Shown one piece after another: positions 7,564 to 14,769 of a stretch of DNA of 28,026 nt. Location: NCBI GenBank assembly GCA_025350445.1, contig JANXXV010000572.1, positions 1 through 28,026 of the forward strand, given 5' to 3'. The first letter of the stretch is position 1; every line of letters begins with the position of its first letter. A model generated the notes under the pieces. The model did not search any database. It was not told where the DNA came from and worked only from the letters and a program-made list of their open reading frames with translations. A program made the position numbers and the translations under genes. The stretch is from Bryobacteraceae bacterium. GTDB lineage: Bacteria > Acidobacteriota > Terriglobia > Bryobacterales > Bryobacteraceae.

Positions 7564-9368
7564 TTGTTCCCTCCTCCGGCCGCAATCACCACAAACTGCT
7601 TGCCGGACTTCTTACCAACATACGTCAACGGCGTGGCATGCGCGCTTGCGGGCAGCCGCGCGGTCCAAAGCTCTTTGCCCGTCGCTTTATCGAACGCCCG
7701 GAACCGGCTGTCGTTCGTTGCCCCAATAAACACCAGCCCGCCAGCGGTCACGATCGACCCGCCCATATTCGGCGCGCCCGTCGGCGGCACTCCTTTCGCG
7801 ATCAACTCATCCACCACGCCAAATACGGACTGCCAGCGGAACTCTCCCTTGTCCAGATCAATCGCGGTCAAACGACCCCAAGGCGGCTTCTGGCAAGGAT
7901 TCATTTTCTGGTCCCAAAACCGCGAGTTCGGCGTACCCGAACCCTGTGCCCGATACGGAACCTCCGAACCCTCGGGCCGCTTCGCCATGCGGTACAGCAT
8001 CCCCACGTCCATGGAATTCACGTACAGCGTGTGCGTCTCGGGATCGAACGATCCGCCGCCCCAATTCGCGCCCCCGTTGGTTCCCGGAAACAACACCGTC
8101 GGCTTCAATCCAATCGGCGTGAACAGTGTGCCGAACACCGCCCCGTCAATCAGCTTGGCGCAATACGCGCGCGATTCCGGAGTCACGTCCGTCAACTCTT
8201 CGGCCGTCATCGACTGCCTCTCATACGGCGGCGGCTTCAACGGAAACGGCTGACTCGCCCAAGCCTGTTCGCCGGGCACGCCGCTCGCCGGCACGCCGCG
8301 CTCTTCAATGTCGAACAGCGGCTTGCCGGTCTGCCGGTCGAACAAAAACGTGAAGCCGGTTTTAGTGACCTGTGCCACCGCGGCCACCGGCTTGCCATCG
8401 CGGGTCACCGTCACCAGACTGGGCTGCGCGGGCAGATCGTAATCCCAAATATTATGGTGCACCGTTTGGAAATGCCAGATCCGCTTGCCGGTGGCCGCGT
8501 CCAGCGCCACCAGCGAATCGCCGTATAGCCCAGCGCCCTTCCGGTCGCCTCCGTAGTAATCGTAAGCGGGCGAAGTCAGCGGCAGAAACACCATGCCGCG
8601 CGCTTCATCCACGCTCAGAATCGACCATGCGTTCACCGCCGCCCGATCCTTCGTCGCCCCCTTCTCCCAAGTCTCATACCCGGGCTCGCCTTCCAGCGGA
8701 ACGGTATGGAAACGCCACACCAGCTTGCCCGTAGTCACATCGAACGCCCGTACATCGCCATTCGGACCGTGCGGCTCGCCGTCCGCCGTGATCGATCCGC
8801 AGATCACCAGGTTCTTGTAAATCGCCGGCGGCGACGTCATGCCATAAGCGCGCCGCGGAAACTTGGCCGCGGCCCCTTCCCTCAGATCCACGGCCCCGTT
8901 GGTTCCAAACTCCGCGTCCGGTTTTCCCGTGGCCGCGTCAATCGAAAGAAGCCGCCCGTCCAGCGTGCCATACACAATTCGTTTCCGCTGCCCGTCGGTC
9001 CAATAAGCAGCGCCTCGATTGATGTACAGGTTGTAGATCTGCTCCTGATTCAACTGCGGATCGAAGGCCCACAACTGCTTCCCGCTATCTGCATCGAGCG
9101 CGATCAGCCGGTTGAACGGCGTGGTCAGGTACAGCACGCCATCCACCATCAGTGGCGTGGCTTCGAAGGCGCTCTTGGTGGGCAAAGCCGTCCCATCGCT
9201 CATGTCGCCTGTATGAAAAGTCCAGGCAACTTGCAACTTGCTCACGTTGGCCCGATTGATCTGCTTCAGCGCCGAGTATTTCATCCCGCCCGCATCGCCG
9301 CCGTAGGAATGCCATTCCTGCGCCAGGCACAAAACCGGGGAACACAACAACCAGACGAAGCCCCGCAT
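7515..9368 (-). CDS. PQQ-dependent (quinoprotein) dehydrogenase, periplasmic
   Basis: A 617-residue secreted eight-bladed propeller enzyme of the quinoprotein alcohol/glucose dehydrogenase family. It has a signal peptide (residues 1-17, MRGFVWLLCSPVLCLAQ). Blade motifs recur throughout, for example 'LIALDADSGKQLWAFDPQL', 'VRAFDVTTGKLVWRFHTVP' and 'LVALDAATGKRIWHFQTVHH'. The end 'SAHATPLTYVGKKSGKQFVV' followed by 'IAAGGG' resembles Gcd-like glucose dehydrogenases. There is no CxxCH, so no fused heme domain, and no membrane domain. Electrons must therefore leave through a separate carrier, most simply the cytochrome coded next. Its ATG shares a base with the SDR stop (TAATG), indicating coupled translation. 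The substrate cannot be read from sequence. Confidence 0.93.
   Translation of the reverse strand: MRGFVWLLCSPVLCLAQEWHSYGGDAGGMKYSALKQINRANVSKLQVAWTFHTGDMSDGTALPTKSAFEATPLMVDGVLYLTTPFNRLIALDADSGKQLWAFDPQLNQEQIYNLYINRGAAYWTDGQRKRIVYGTLDGRLLSIDAATGKPDAEFGTNGAVDLREGAAAKFPRRAYGMTSPPAIYKNLVICGSITADGEPHGPNGDVRAFDVTTGKLVWRFHTVPLEGEPGYETWEKGATKDRAAVNAWSILSVDEARGMVFLPLTSPAYDYYGGDRKGAGLYGDSLVALDAATGKRIWHFQTVHHNIWDYDLPAQPSLVTVTRDGKPVAAVAQVTKTGFTFLFDRQTGKPLFDIEERGVPASGVPGEQAWASQPFPLKPPPYERQSMTAEELTDVTPESRAYCAKLIDGAVFGTLFTPIGLKPTVLFPGTNGGANWGGGSFDPETHTLYVNSMDVGMLYRMAKRPEGSEVPYRAQGSGTPNSRFWDQKMNPCQKPPWGRLTAIDLDKGEFRWQSVFGVVDELIAKGVPPTGAPNMGGSIVTAGGLVFIGATNDSRFRAFDKATGKELWTARLPASAHATPLTYVGKKSGKQFVVIAAGGGNKYNATYSDSLVAYWLP
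7570..7575 (-). promoter_or_regulatory. Shine-Dalgarno AGGAGG supporting the ATA start of the cytochrome gene
   Basis: AGGAGG on the minus strand lies 6 nt before the ATA at 7563. The same bases encode part of a Gly-Gly-Gly stretch in the dehydrogenase, so the match could be a by-product of glycine codons. It carries weight only together with the signal peptide that the downstream frame encodes. Confidence 0.45.
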
Positions 9369-10156
9369 TAGACCCCCTTCACCAAACCGCCATCCACTGC
9401 GATCGATGTCCCGTTGATATAGCTCGAACGCTCAGACGCCAGAAACACCACCAGGTTTGCGAACTCCTCCGGGTCGCCCAGTCTGCGCATGGGAATTTGG
9501 GAGGTCCATCGTGCTTCCACAGCTTCCAGACTGATGCCTTCGGCTTGCGCCAGCCGGCCCGCCAGGCCCTTCAACCGCGCCGTCGCCGTAAAGCCCGGGC
9601 ATACGTTGTTCACCAGCACGTTGTCCGCTCCGCATTCGTTCGCCAGGCTCTTTACCAGACCCATCACCGCCCCGCGAACCGAATTCGACAGCACCAATCC
9701 ATCCAGCGGCTGCTTCACGGCGACGGACGTAATCGTGATAATCCGGCCCCACTTCCGCGCACGCATCGCAGGAAGAACTTCGCGCACAAAAAATAGCGTG
9801 CTCATCAAATTCAGTTGCACCGCGCCTTCCCATTCCGCCACCGTGGTCTGGTCGAACGGCTTCGACGGCGGACCGCCCGCATTCGCCACACAGATGTCCA
9901 CTGTGCCGAACCGCTGCCGCGTCTCCGCCACGAAATCGCGCACCTGCGCCTCCACAGACACATCCACTACACGAGCCAGCACCTCGGCCCCGTTGCATTC
10001 GCGAATCTCCGCCGCCGCGGCTTTGAGTGTGCTCTCTGTCCGGGCGCAGATGGCCAGTTTCACTCCTTCCCGCGCCAACCCCATCGACACCGCTTTCCCC
10101 AGCCCCGTGCTGGAGGCGGCCACCACCGCCACACGCCCCCGAATGCCCATATCCAT
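9368..10156 (-). CDS. Short-chain dehydrogenase/reductase with atypical active site
   Basis: A 262-residue SDR with a Rossmann N-terminus. The dinucleotide loop 'VVAASSTGLGKAVSMGLA' departs from the usual TGxxxGxG. Further family features are 'CVANAGGPPSKPFDQTTVAEW', 'GRIITITSVAVKQP' and the C-terminal 'SSYINGTSIAVDGG'. The Ser of the catalytic triad is present, but the YxxxK pair is replaced by SNSVR. This is a trait of the FabG-like subfamily described as lacking a perfect cofactor motif and tetrad (BKR_like_SDR_like, from memory). The start at 10156 has a GAGGAAG site about 9 nt ahead; ATG at 10150 is an alternative. It follows the cupin gene by 3 nt. The activity is unknown; it may not be a standard reductase. 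Confidence 0.9.
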   Translation of the reverse strand: MDMGIRGRVAVVAASSTGLGKAVSMGLAREGVKLAICARTESTLKAAAAEIRECNGAEVLARVVDVSVEAQVRDFVAETRQRFGTVDICVANAGGPPSKPFDQTTVAEWEGAVQLNLMSTLFFVREVLPAMRARKWGRIITITSVAVKQPLDGLVLSNSVRGAVMGLVKSLANECGADNVLVNNVCPGFTATARLKGLAGRLAQAEGISLEAVEARWTSQIPMRRLGDPEEFANLVVFLASERSSYINGTSIAVDGGLVKGV

Positions 10157-10159
10157 TGG

Positions 10160-10510
10160 CTATTTCTTCCTCAGGTAGGCATCGGAACCGTCCAGCCAAT
10201 CGGGCCGGATGGGGCTGAAAATGTCCAGGTCAATCGTGTCCTCCAGCGCCACTGCCTCATGCGGCACGTAGGACGGAATATGCAGTACCTCACCGGCATG
10301 CACGGTCACCTCGCGCCCTTCCAGCTTGAAGTGCAGCGCGCCTTTCAGGATGAAGGTGATCTGCTCACTTTCATGCTGGTGCAGCGGCACAATCCCGTCC
10401 TTGGCGATGAACACCTGCGCCACCATCGCCTTCTCCCCTGTGATGATCTTCCGCGAAATCGTGTCGCTCAAAACTTCCGTCGGGACCTTGTCCCATACAA
10501 AGTGCGTCAT
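10160..10510 (-). CDS. Small cupin-domain protein
   Basis: A 116-residue single-domain cupin. Motif 1 is visible as 'VPLHQHESEQITFILKGALHF', with the two His and the Glu that normally bind a metal, and motif 2 as 'GEVLHIPSYVPHEAVAL', with the distal His. Small cupins of this kind act as isomerases, dioxygenases or ligand sensors; the exact activity cannot be told. It is the first gene of the minus-strand operon cupin-SDR-PQQ dehydrogenase-cytochrome, and a sugar- or aromatic-related role would fit the neighbours (inference). No strong ribosome-binding site precedes the ATG at 10510. Confidence 0.9.
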   Translation of the reverse strand: MTHFVWDKVPTEVLSDTISRKIITGEKAMVAQVFIAKDGIVPLHQHESEQITFILKGALHFKLEGREVTVHAGEVLHIPSYVPHEAVALEDTIDLDIFSPIRPDWLDGSDAYLRKK

Positions 10511-10576
10511 AGGACTGCCATTCTATCCCGATCAGCAACAACAGGGTGCGAAGTGGGTTAATAGTACACAACGGCA
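10511..10576. promoter_or_regulatory. Divergent promoter region between cupin operon and TonB receptor gene
   Basis: These 66 bp are the only non-coding DNA between two divergently transcribed units, so promoters for one or both are expected here or just inside the genes. A TAATAG about 18 nt before the receptor ATG is a possible -10 element, but no matching -35 is convincing. No operator palindrome was seen. Confidence 0.35.
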
Positions 10577-13500
10577 ATGCGATATTTCCTAACGATTTTA
10601 GTGTTGGCAGCTCAGTGCGCCCTCGCGCAGGATACCGGCCGCATTACCGGCACAGTGACTGACGGCACCGGAGCGGTTGTGCCCGGCGCCGCGGTCAACG
10701 TCTTTTTCAGCGGCGGCGCTAAGCCGGTGTTGTCATCCCAGACTACGCAGGATGGCCTCATCAACATCGCGGGGGTTCGCTCCGGCGCCTACGACGTAAC
10801 CGTGGAATCAGCCGGATTCGTGAAGTACACGCTGCGCCGGGTGCATGTCGATCCAGGCCGCGAAACCGTGCTGGCGGCCATCAAGCTGGACGTTGCTTCA
10901 ACCTCCCAATCCGTGGACGTTTCCGCCGCGGCGCAAACCGTGCAGACGAGCAACGCTGAAATTTCCACCACCGTCACCAACGAACAGATCCGCCGTCTTC
11001 CGCTGCTGGACCGCGACCCTTTCACGCTGATCCTAACCCAGGCCGGCGTAAGCGCCAACGGACGCTCGGACACGGTGATCAACGGCCAGCGCGCCTCCCA
11101 TGCCAACGTCACCATGGACGGCATCAACATCCAGGACAACTACATTCGCGACAATGCGGCCGATTACTCGCCGAACCAGTTGCTGCTCGATCAGGTGAGC
11201 GAGTTCACCGTATCCACGTCGAACACCAATGCGTCCGTGGGCGGCGGTTCGGCGCAGGTCACCTTCACCACACCGTCGGGCACCAACCAACTTCACGGTT
11301 CGGGCTTCTGGTACAACCGCAATAACATTGCATCCGCCAACGACTGGTTCAACAATCAGGCCGGCGTGGCGCGTCCGTTTCTGAATCAGAATCAGCTTGG
11401 CGGATCCCTCGGCGGCCCCATCAGGAAAGACAAGCTCTTCTTCTATACGAACTACGAAGCCTACCGCCAGCGCCAGCAGTCACCGGCGAATCGCACCATC
11501 CTCACCGCCGACGCGCGCCAAGGCATTTTCACAGACGGAAGTGGCCGGAAGGTGAACGTGCTGACCTTGGCGAAGGTCGGCGCCGATCCCGCCATCCAAC
11601 AACTTCTCGCCCAGGCGCCAGGCCCGGAAAAGATCAACAACAAGGATCTGGGCGACGGCGTGAACTCCGGCGGCTACCTGTTCAATCAGCGTAATAACCG
11701 CACCCGCGATAACTACACCATTCGCGGCGATTATGTTTTGTCCACAAAGAACACCTTCGCCACAACCTACCTGTGGAACCGCGACAACTCCGACCGTCCC
11801 GACTCGGATACTTCCTTTTCGCCCGTCCCCACGGTGGTGAACACAAATCATTCCCACCTGCTTTCCACCTCGTGGCGGTGGAATCCTTCCCCCAGCCTCA
11901 CCAGTGAACTCCGCGGCGGCTTCAACATCGCCCCCGGCTACTTCGATACCTCGCAAAAGCTTCCCGGCTACTTCGTCGATCAATCGTTTCTGAACGGCGC
12001 GACACTGTTCGACAATCCAATCAACCCGTCCCTGCGGCAGGGCCGCGACACAAACACGTACAACTTCTCGGACAACGCCTCTTTCATCCGCGGCCGTCAT
12101 AACGTTCAATTCGGATTCCAGATGCAGCGCGTGGCCATTCAAGCAGTGGACGCCGGCGGAACCATTCCCACTTACTATCTCGGGATAGGAACCGGCAACA
12201 CCGGTCTGACTCGCAGCCAGATCCCAGGCATCAACTCCTCGGATTTGGGCAAGGCGAATGATCTGCTAGCCGTTCTGGCCGGCTATGTCACTTCTTATAC
12301 CGAAACATTCAACGTCAAAGACCGCACCTCGGGCTATGTGGACGGTGCGCCGAATCTGCGGCACTTTACACTGAACGACTATTCGTTTTACGCGCAGGAC
12401 AACTGGAAGTTTAGCAACCGGCTTACCGTCACCCTGGGGCTTCGCTACACCGTCTACAGCGTGGTGAACGAGCGTGATTCACTCGAACTGCTTCCGGTTG
12501 TCCAGGGAGGGAATCCGATCAGGACGCTGCTCTCCGATTCCACACTGGACTTCGCCGGATCGTCCGCGGGCCGGCCCTGGTACAACACCGACAGGAACAA
12601 CTTCGCCCCCAACGTCGGCCTCGCCTGGGACGTCTTCGGCAACGGCGGAACCGCCCTGCGCGGCGGTTACACCGTGAACTTTGTAAACGATCAAACCCTG
12701 CTCGCCGCCGAGACAATCACGGAAATCAACAACGGCCTCGTGAACAGCCTCGAGGTGGATGGCTTAAGGGGACGGCTCACCGGAAGTCTACCGCGGATCA
12801 GTGCGCCGGTCTTTCAAATACCGCGCACGTTTTCGCAAAATCACGACAGCGACCTGAACGCTGGGTTCGGGTTGATCGATCCCAACCTTCGCACACCCTA
12901 CGTGCAGCAGTGGAGCTTCGGCATCCAACATGAAATCAAAGGGACTATCGTGGAAGCCCGCTACGTTGGCAACCACGCCACCAAGGGTTACCGCGCGTTC
13001 GACTACAACCAGGTGGATATCAGGAGCAACGGATTTCTAGACGACTTCAAGCGCGCTCAAAAGAACCTCGATCTCTCACAAGGAAGGAGCGGCGCCTATA
13101 ACGCGAACTTCTCCGGCAGCCAACCGCTGACAATATTTCCCAAGCTCGCACGCGGCGGCAACCTGGGGAACTCTACCAACATCCGCTTCCTGCAAACAGG
13201 GCAGGTGGGTCAGATGGCGGCGCAATATACAACCGACGGCAACAACGGCAGCGTAAACTTCTTCCCGAACCCCAACGCCCTGGCTGCCGATTATTTAACC
13301 AACTACACCAACTCCACCTACAACGCCCTGCAAGTGGACGTCAGCCGCCGCATGGCCACCGGCCTCCAATTCCAAGCCAACTACACCTATTCGAAAGTGC
13401 TCAGCGATTCCACCGGCACCAGCCAGACGCGCCTGGAGCACTTTCTCGATCTTGGCAACGGCAAGATCGAACGCGCCCGCGCCGATTTCGATTTGACGCA

Positions 13501-14116
13501 CGCCATCAAGGGCAATTTCGCCTACGATCTGCCCTTAGGCAAAGGGCACAGGGTTAACGGCGGGCCGCTGCACGCGCTGTTCAGCGGCTGGACCACCAGC
13601 GGCATTCTTACGTGGCAATCCGGAGCGCCGTTCTCCGTACTCTCCTTGCGGGGCACGCTCAACCGCGGCACGGGAACGCGTTCAGCCGGCAACACCGCCA
13701 CTACGACGCTGAACAAAGGGCAACTCGACAATCTGTTTCAGTTACGGATCACCGGAGACGGCCCGTTCTTTGTGAATGCCTCGGCAATCGGCGCGGATGG
13801 CCGCGCGGCAGCCGCGGATGGGTCGCCGGCGTTCAGCGGGCAGGAATTTTTCAATCCTGAAGCCGGAACCATTGGCGCGCTGCAGCGCAGAATGTTCTCC
13901 GGCCCCTGGACGTTCAATCTCGATGCGGGCGTTATCAAACGAACCCACATCACCGAACGCCAGTCCATTGAATTCCGCGCTGAGGCCACCAATGTCACAA
14001 ATCACCCGTCATTCGGGATCGGCGATCAGTTAGTTAACTCAACCACGTTCGGCCGCGTGACGGAGACATTTTCGATCCCGCGCCGGATCCAATTTGGGTT
14101 GTATTACCGCTTTTAG
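10577..14116 (+). CDS. Oar-like TonB-dependent outer-membrane receptor with N-terminal carboxypeptidase-regulatory domain
   Basis: A 1179-residue outer-membrane protein. It has a signal peptide (1-17, MRYFLTILVLAAQCALA), then a carboxypeptidase-regulatory-like Ig fold (about 20-105, 'GRITGTVTDGTGAVVPGAAV' to 'TVESAGFVKYTLRRV'). A plug domain follows ('RRLPLLDRDPFTLILTQAGV', 'NVTMDGINIQDNYIRDNAAD', 'TFTTPSGTNQLHGSGFWYNR'). The rest is a long beta-barrel rich in Asn, Thr and aromatic residues. It ends 'TFSIPRRIQFGLYYRF', with the terminal Phe used for barrel assembly. Such Oar-like proteins are strongly expanded in Acidobacteria and are thought to import oligosaccharides or other large substrates. 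It diverges from the PQQ dehydrogenase operon, so it may bring in that pathway's substrate. No TonB or ExbBD genes lie nearby. Confidence 0.95.
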   Translation: MRYFLTILVLAAQCALAQDTGRITGTVTDGTGAVVPGAAVNVFFSGGAKPVLSSQTTQDGLINIAGVRSGAYDVTVESAGFVKYTLRRVHVDPGRETVLAAIKLDVASTSQSVDVSAAAQTVQTSNAEISTTVTNEQIRRLPLLDRDPFTLILTQAGVSANGRSDTVINGQRASHANVTMDGINIQDNYIRDNAADYSPNQLLLDQVSEFTVSTSNTNASVGGGSAQVTFTTPSGTNQLHGSGFWYNRNNIASANDWFNNQAGVARPFLNQNQLGGSLGGPIRKDKLFFYTNYEAYRQRQQSPANRTILTADARQGIFTDGSGRKVNVLTLAKVGADPAIQQLLAQAPGPEKINNKDLGDGVNSGGYLFNQRNNRTRDNYTIRGDYVLSTKNTFATTYLWNRDNSDRPDSDTSFSPVPTVVNTNHSHLLSTSWRWNPSPSLTSELRGGFNIAPGYFDTSQKLPGYFVDQSFLNGATLFDNPINPSLRQGRDTNTYNFSDNASFIRGRHNVQFGFQMQRVAIQAVDAGGTIPTYYLGIGTGNTGLTRSQIPGINSSDLGKANDLLAVLAGYVTSYTETFNVKDRTSGYVDGAPNLRHFTLNDYSFYAQDNWKFSNRLTVTLGLRYTVYSVVNERDSLELLPVVQGGNPIRTLLSDSTLDFAGSSAGRPWYNTDRNNFAPNVGLAWDVFGNGGTALRGGYTVNFVNDQTLLAAETITEINNGLVNSLEVDGLRGRLTGSLPRISAPVFQIPRTFSQNHDSDLNAGFGLIDPNLRTPYVQQWSFGIQHEIKGTIVEARYVGNHATKGYRAFDYNQVDIRSNGFLDDFKRAQKNLDLSQGRSGAYNANFSGSQPLTIFPKLARGGNLGNSTNIRFLQTGQVGQMAAQYTTDGNNGSVNFFPNPNALAADYLTNYTNSTYNALQVDVSRRMATGLQFQANYTYSKVLSDSTGTSQTRLEHFLDLGNGKIERARADFDLTHAIKGNFAYDLPLGKGHRVNGGPLHALFSGWTTSGILTWQSGAPFSVLSLRGTLNRGTGTRSAGNTATTTLNKGQLDNLFQLRITGDGPFFVNASAIGADGRAAAADGSPAFSGQEFFNPEAGTIGALQRRMFSGPWTFNLDAGVIKRTHITERQSIEFRAEATNVTNHPSFGIGDQLVNSTTFGRVTETFSIPRRIQFGLYYRF

Positions 14117-14159
14117 AATTAGGTTCCACACCCGCCCAACTCTTGGCATTCGATGGAGG

Positions 14160-14197
14160 GCGGTCCCCCAGGACCGCGCCGGACGCCCTCGTCCGGC
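14160..14197. repeat. Double-hairpin repeat, copy 1
   Basis: Two perfect stem-loops stand back to back: GCGGTCC-CCCA-GGACCGC (14160-14177) and GCCGGACG-CCCT-CGTCCGGC (14178-14197). A second copy lies at 24157-24194 with an identical second hairpin. Copy 1 sits 43 bp past the stop of the TonB receptor gene, a position typical of REP-like elements; it could also end or stabilise transcripts. No T-run follows, so it is not a standard terminator. Confidence 0.75.
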
Positions 14198-14465
14198 TTC
14201 TGTGGCGGCCGCAGATACTGACGTAGTTCACCAGGGCCAACCACAAGCTTCACCCGCGCTCCCAAAATTTCGTCCAGAGCAGCGTTCCTCACTCGTATAA
14301 CGCAAGCGGGCAATAGCTTCTCCAACGTCGGATAGGTGTAACCGTTCCGCTCTTGATGTCGTCTCAAGGGCCGTCGATCGGGCCGCCTGCCTGGCCAAGT
14401 CCTTCCAGATAGCCGTCCCAGCTAATTCTTTACAACACGCTACTGGGCGCAAGGTGGGGCGGACA
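14198..14465. other. Non-coding stretch, no recognised gene
   Basis: Short frames exist on both strands, including a minus-strand frame containing 'YPTLEKLLPACVIRVRNAAL', but none has a start signal, family resemblance or convincing composition. It may be eroded coding DNA between the repeat copy and the small mobile element. Confidence 0.4.
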
Positions 14466-14476
14466 CCTTGTCTGCG

Positions 14477-14644
14477 CATAGGGGTTAAGATAAGCCAAAC
14501 TGCGGACTTCGCAGCGCCACTCCCTCACGGTCGCGGCTCGGTTAACTGATTGATCCGGCTGAGCCGCGCGCGTGAGCAAGCGGTAGATGATCAACCGAAT
14601 CCGGAACGTTTTCAAGAGCAAACGTTCTTATCTTAACGCCTATG
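14477..14644. mobile_element. 168-bp MITE-like element, possible IS4-family derivative
   Basis: The ends are 18-bp inverted repeats matching at 17 positions: CATAGGGGTTAAGATAAG on the left (14477-14494) against the complement of CTTATCTTAACGCCTATG on the right (14627-14644). Both sides are flanked by the 11-bp direct repeat CCTTGTCTGCG (14466-14476 and 14645-14655), a likely target-site duplication. There is no coding capacity. Inside are three further hairpins: 14500-14514, a large imperfect one pairing 14524-14539 with 14561-14576, and AACGTTT/AAACGTT at 14605-14626. An 11-bp duplication and ends of CAT...TTAAG type fit the IS4 family, but that assignment is inference. No transposase source is present in the window. 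Confidence 0.75.
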
Positions 14645-14769
14645 CCTTGTCTGCGCCCGTCGTCAGCTCTTACGAGGGACACCACACTAGCTTGGCTTCC
14701 ACATCACGTGGAAAATGCATTACCATGCGGCAAGTTTAGACGTGTCTTCGAATCAATTCAACTCCGCCA

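Noticed and set aside
7638..8528. Plus-strand open frame opposite the PQQ dehydrogenase
   Set aside because: Antisense shadow of a high-GC gene, with Arg/His-rich composition and no family features.
14500..14656. Possible structured RNA gene
   Set aside because: The hairpins are explained better by the inverted-repeat element; no tRNA-like cloverleaf or riboswitch core was found.
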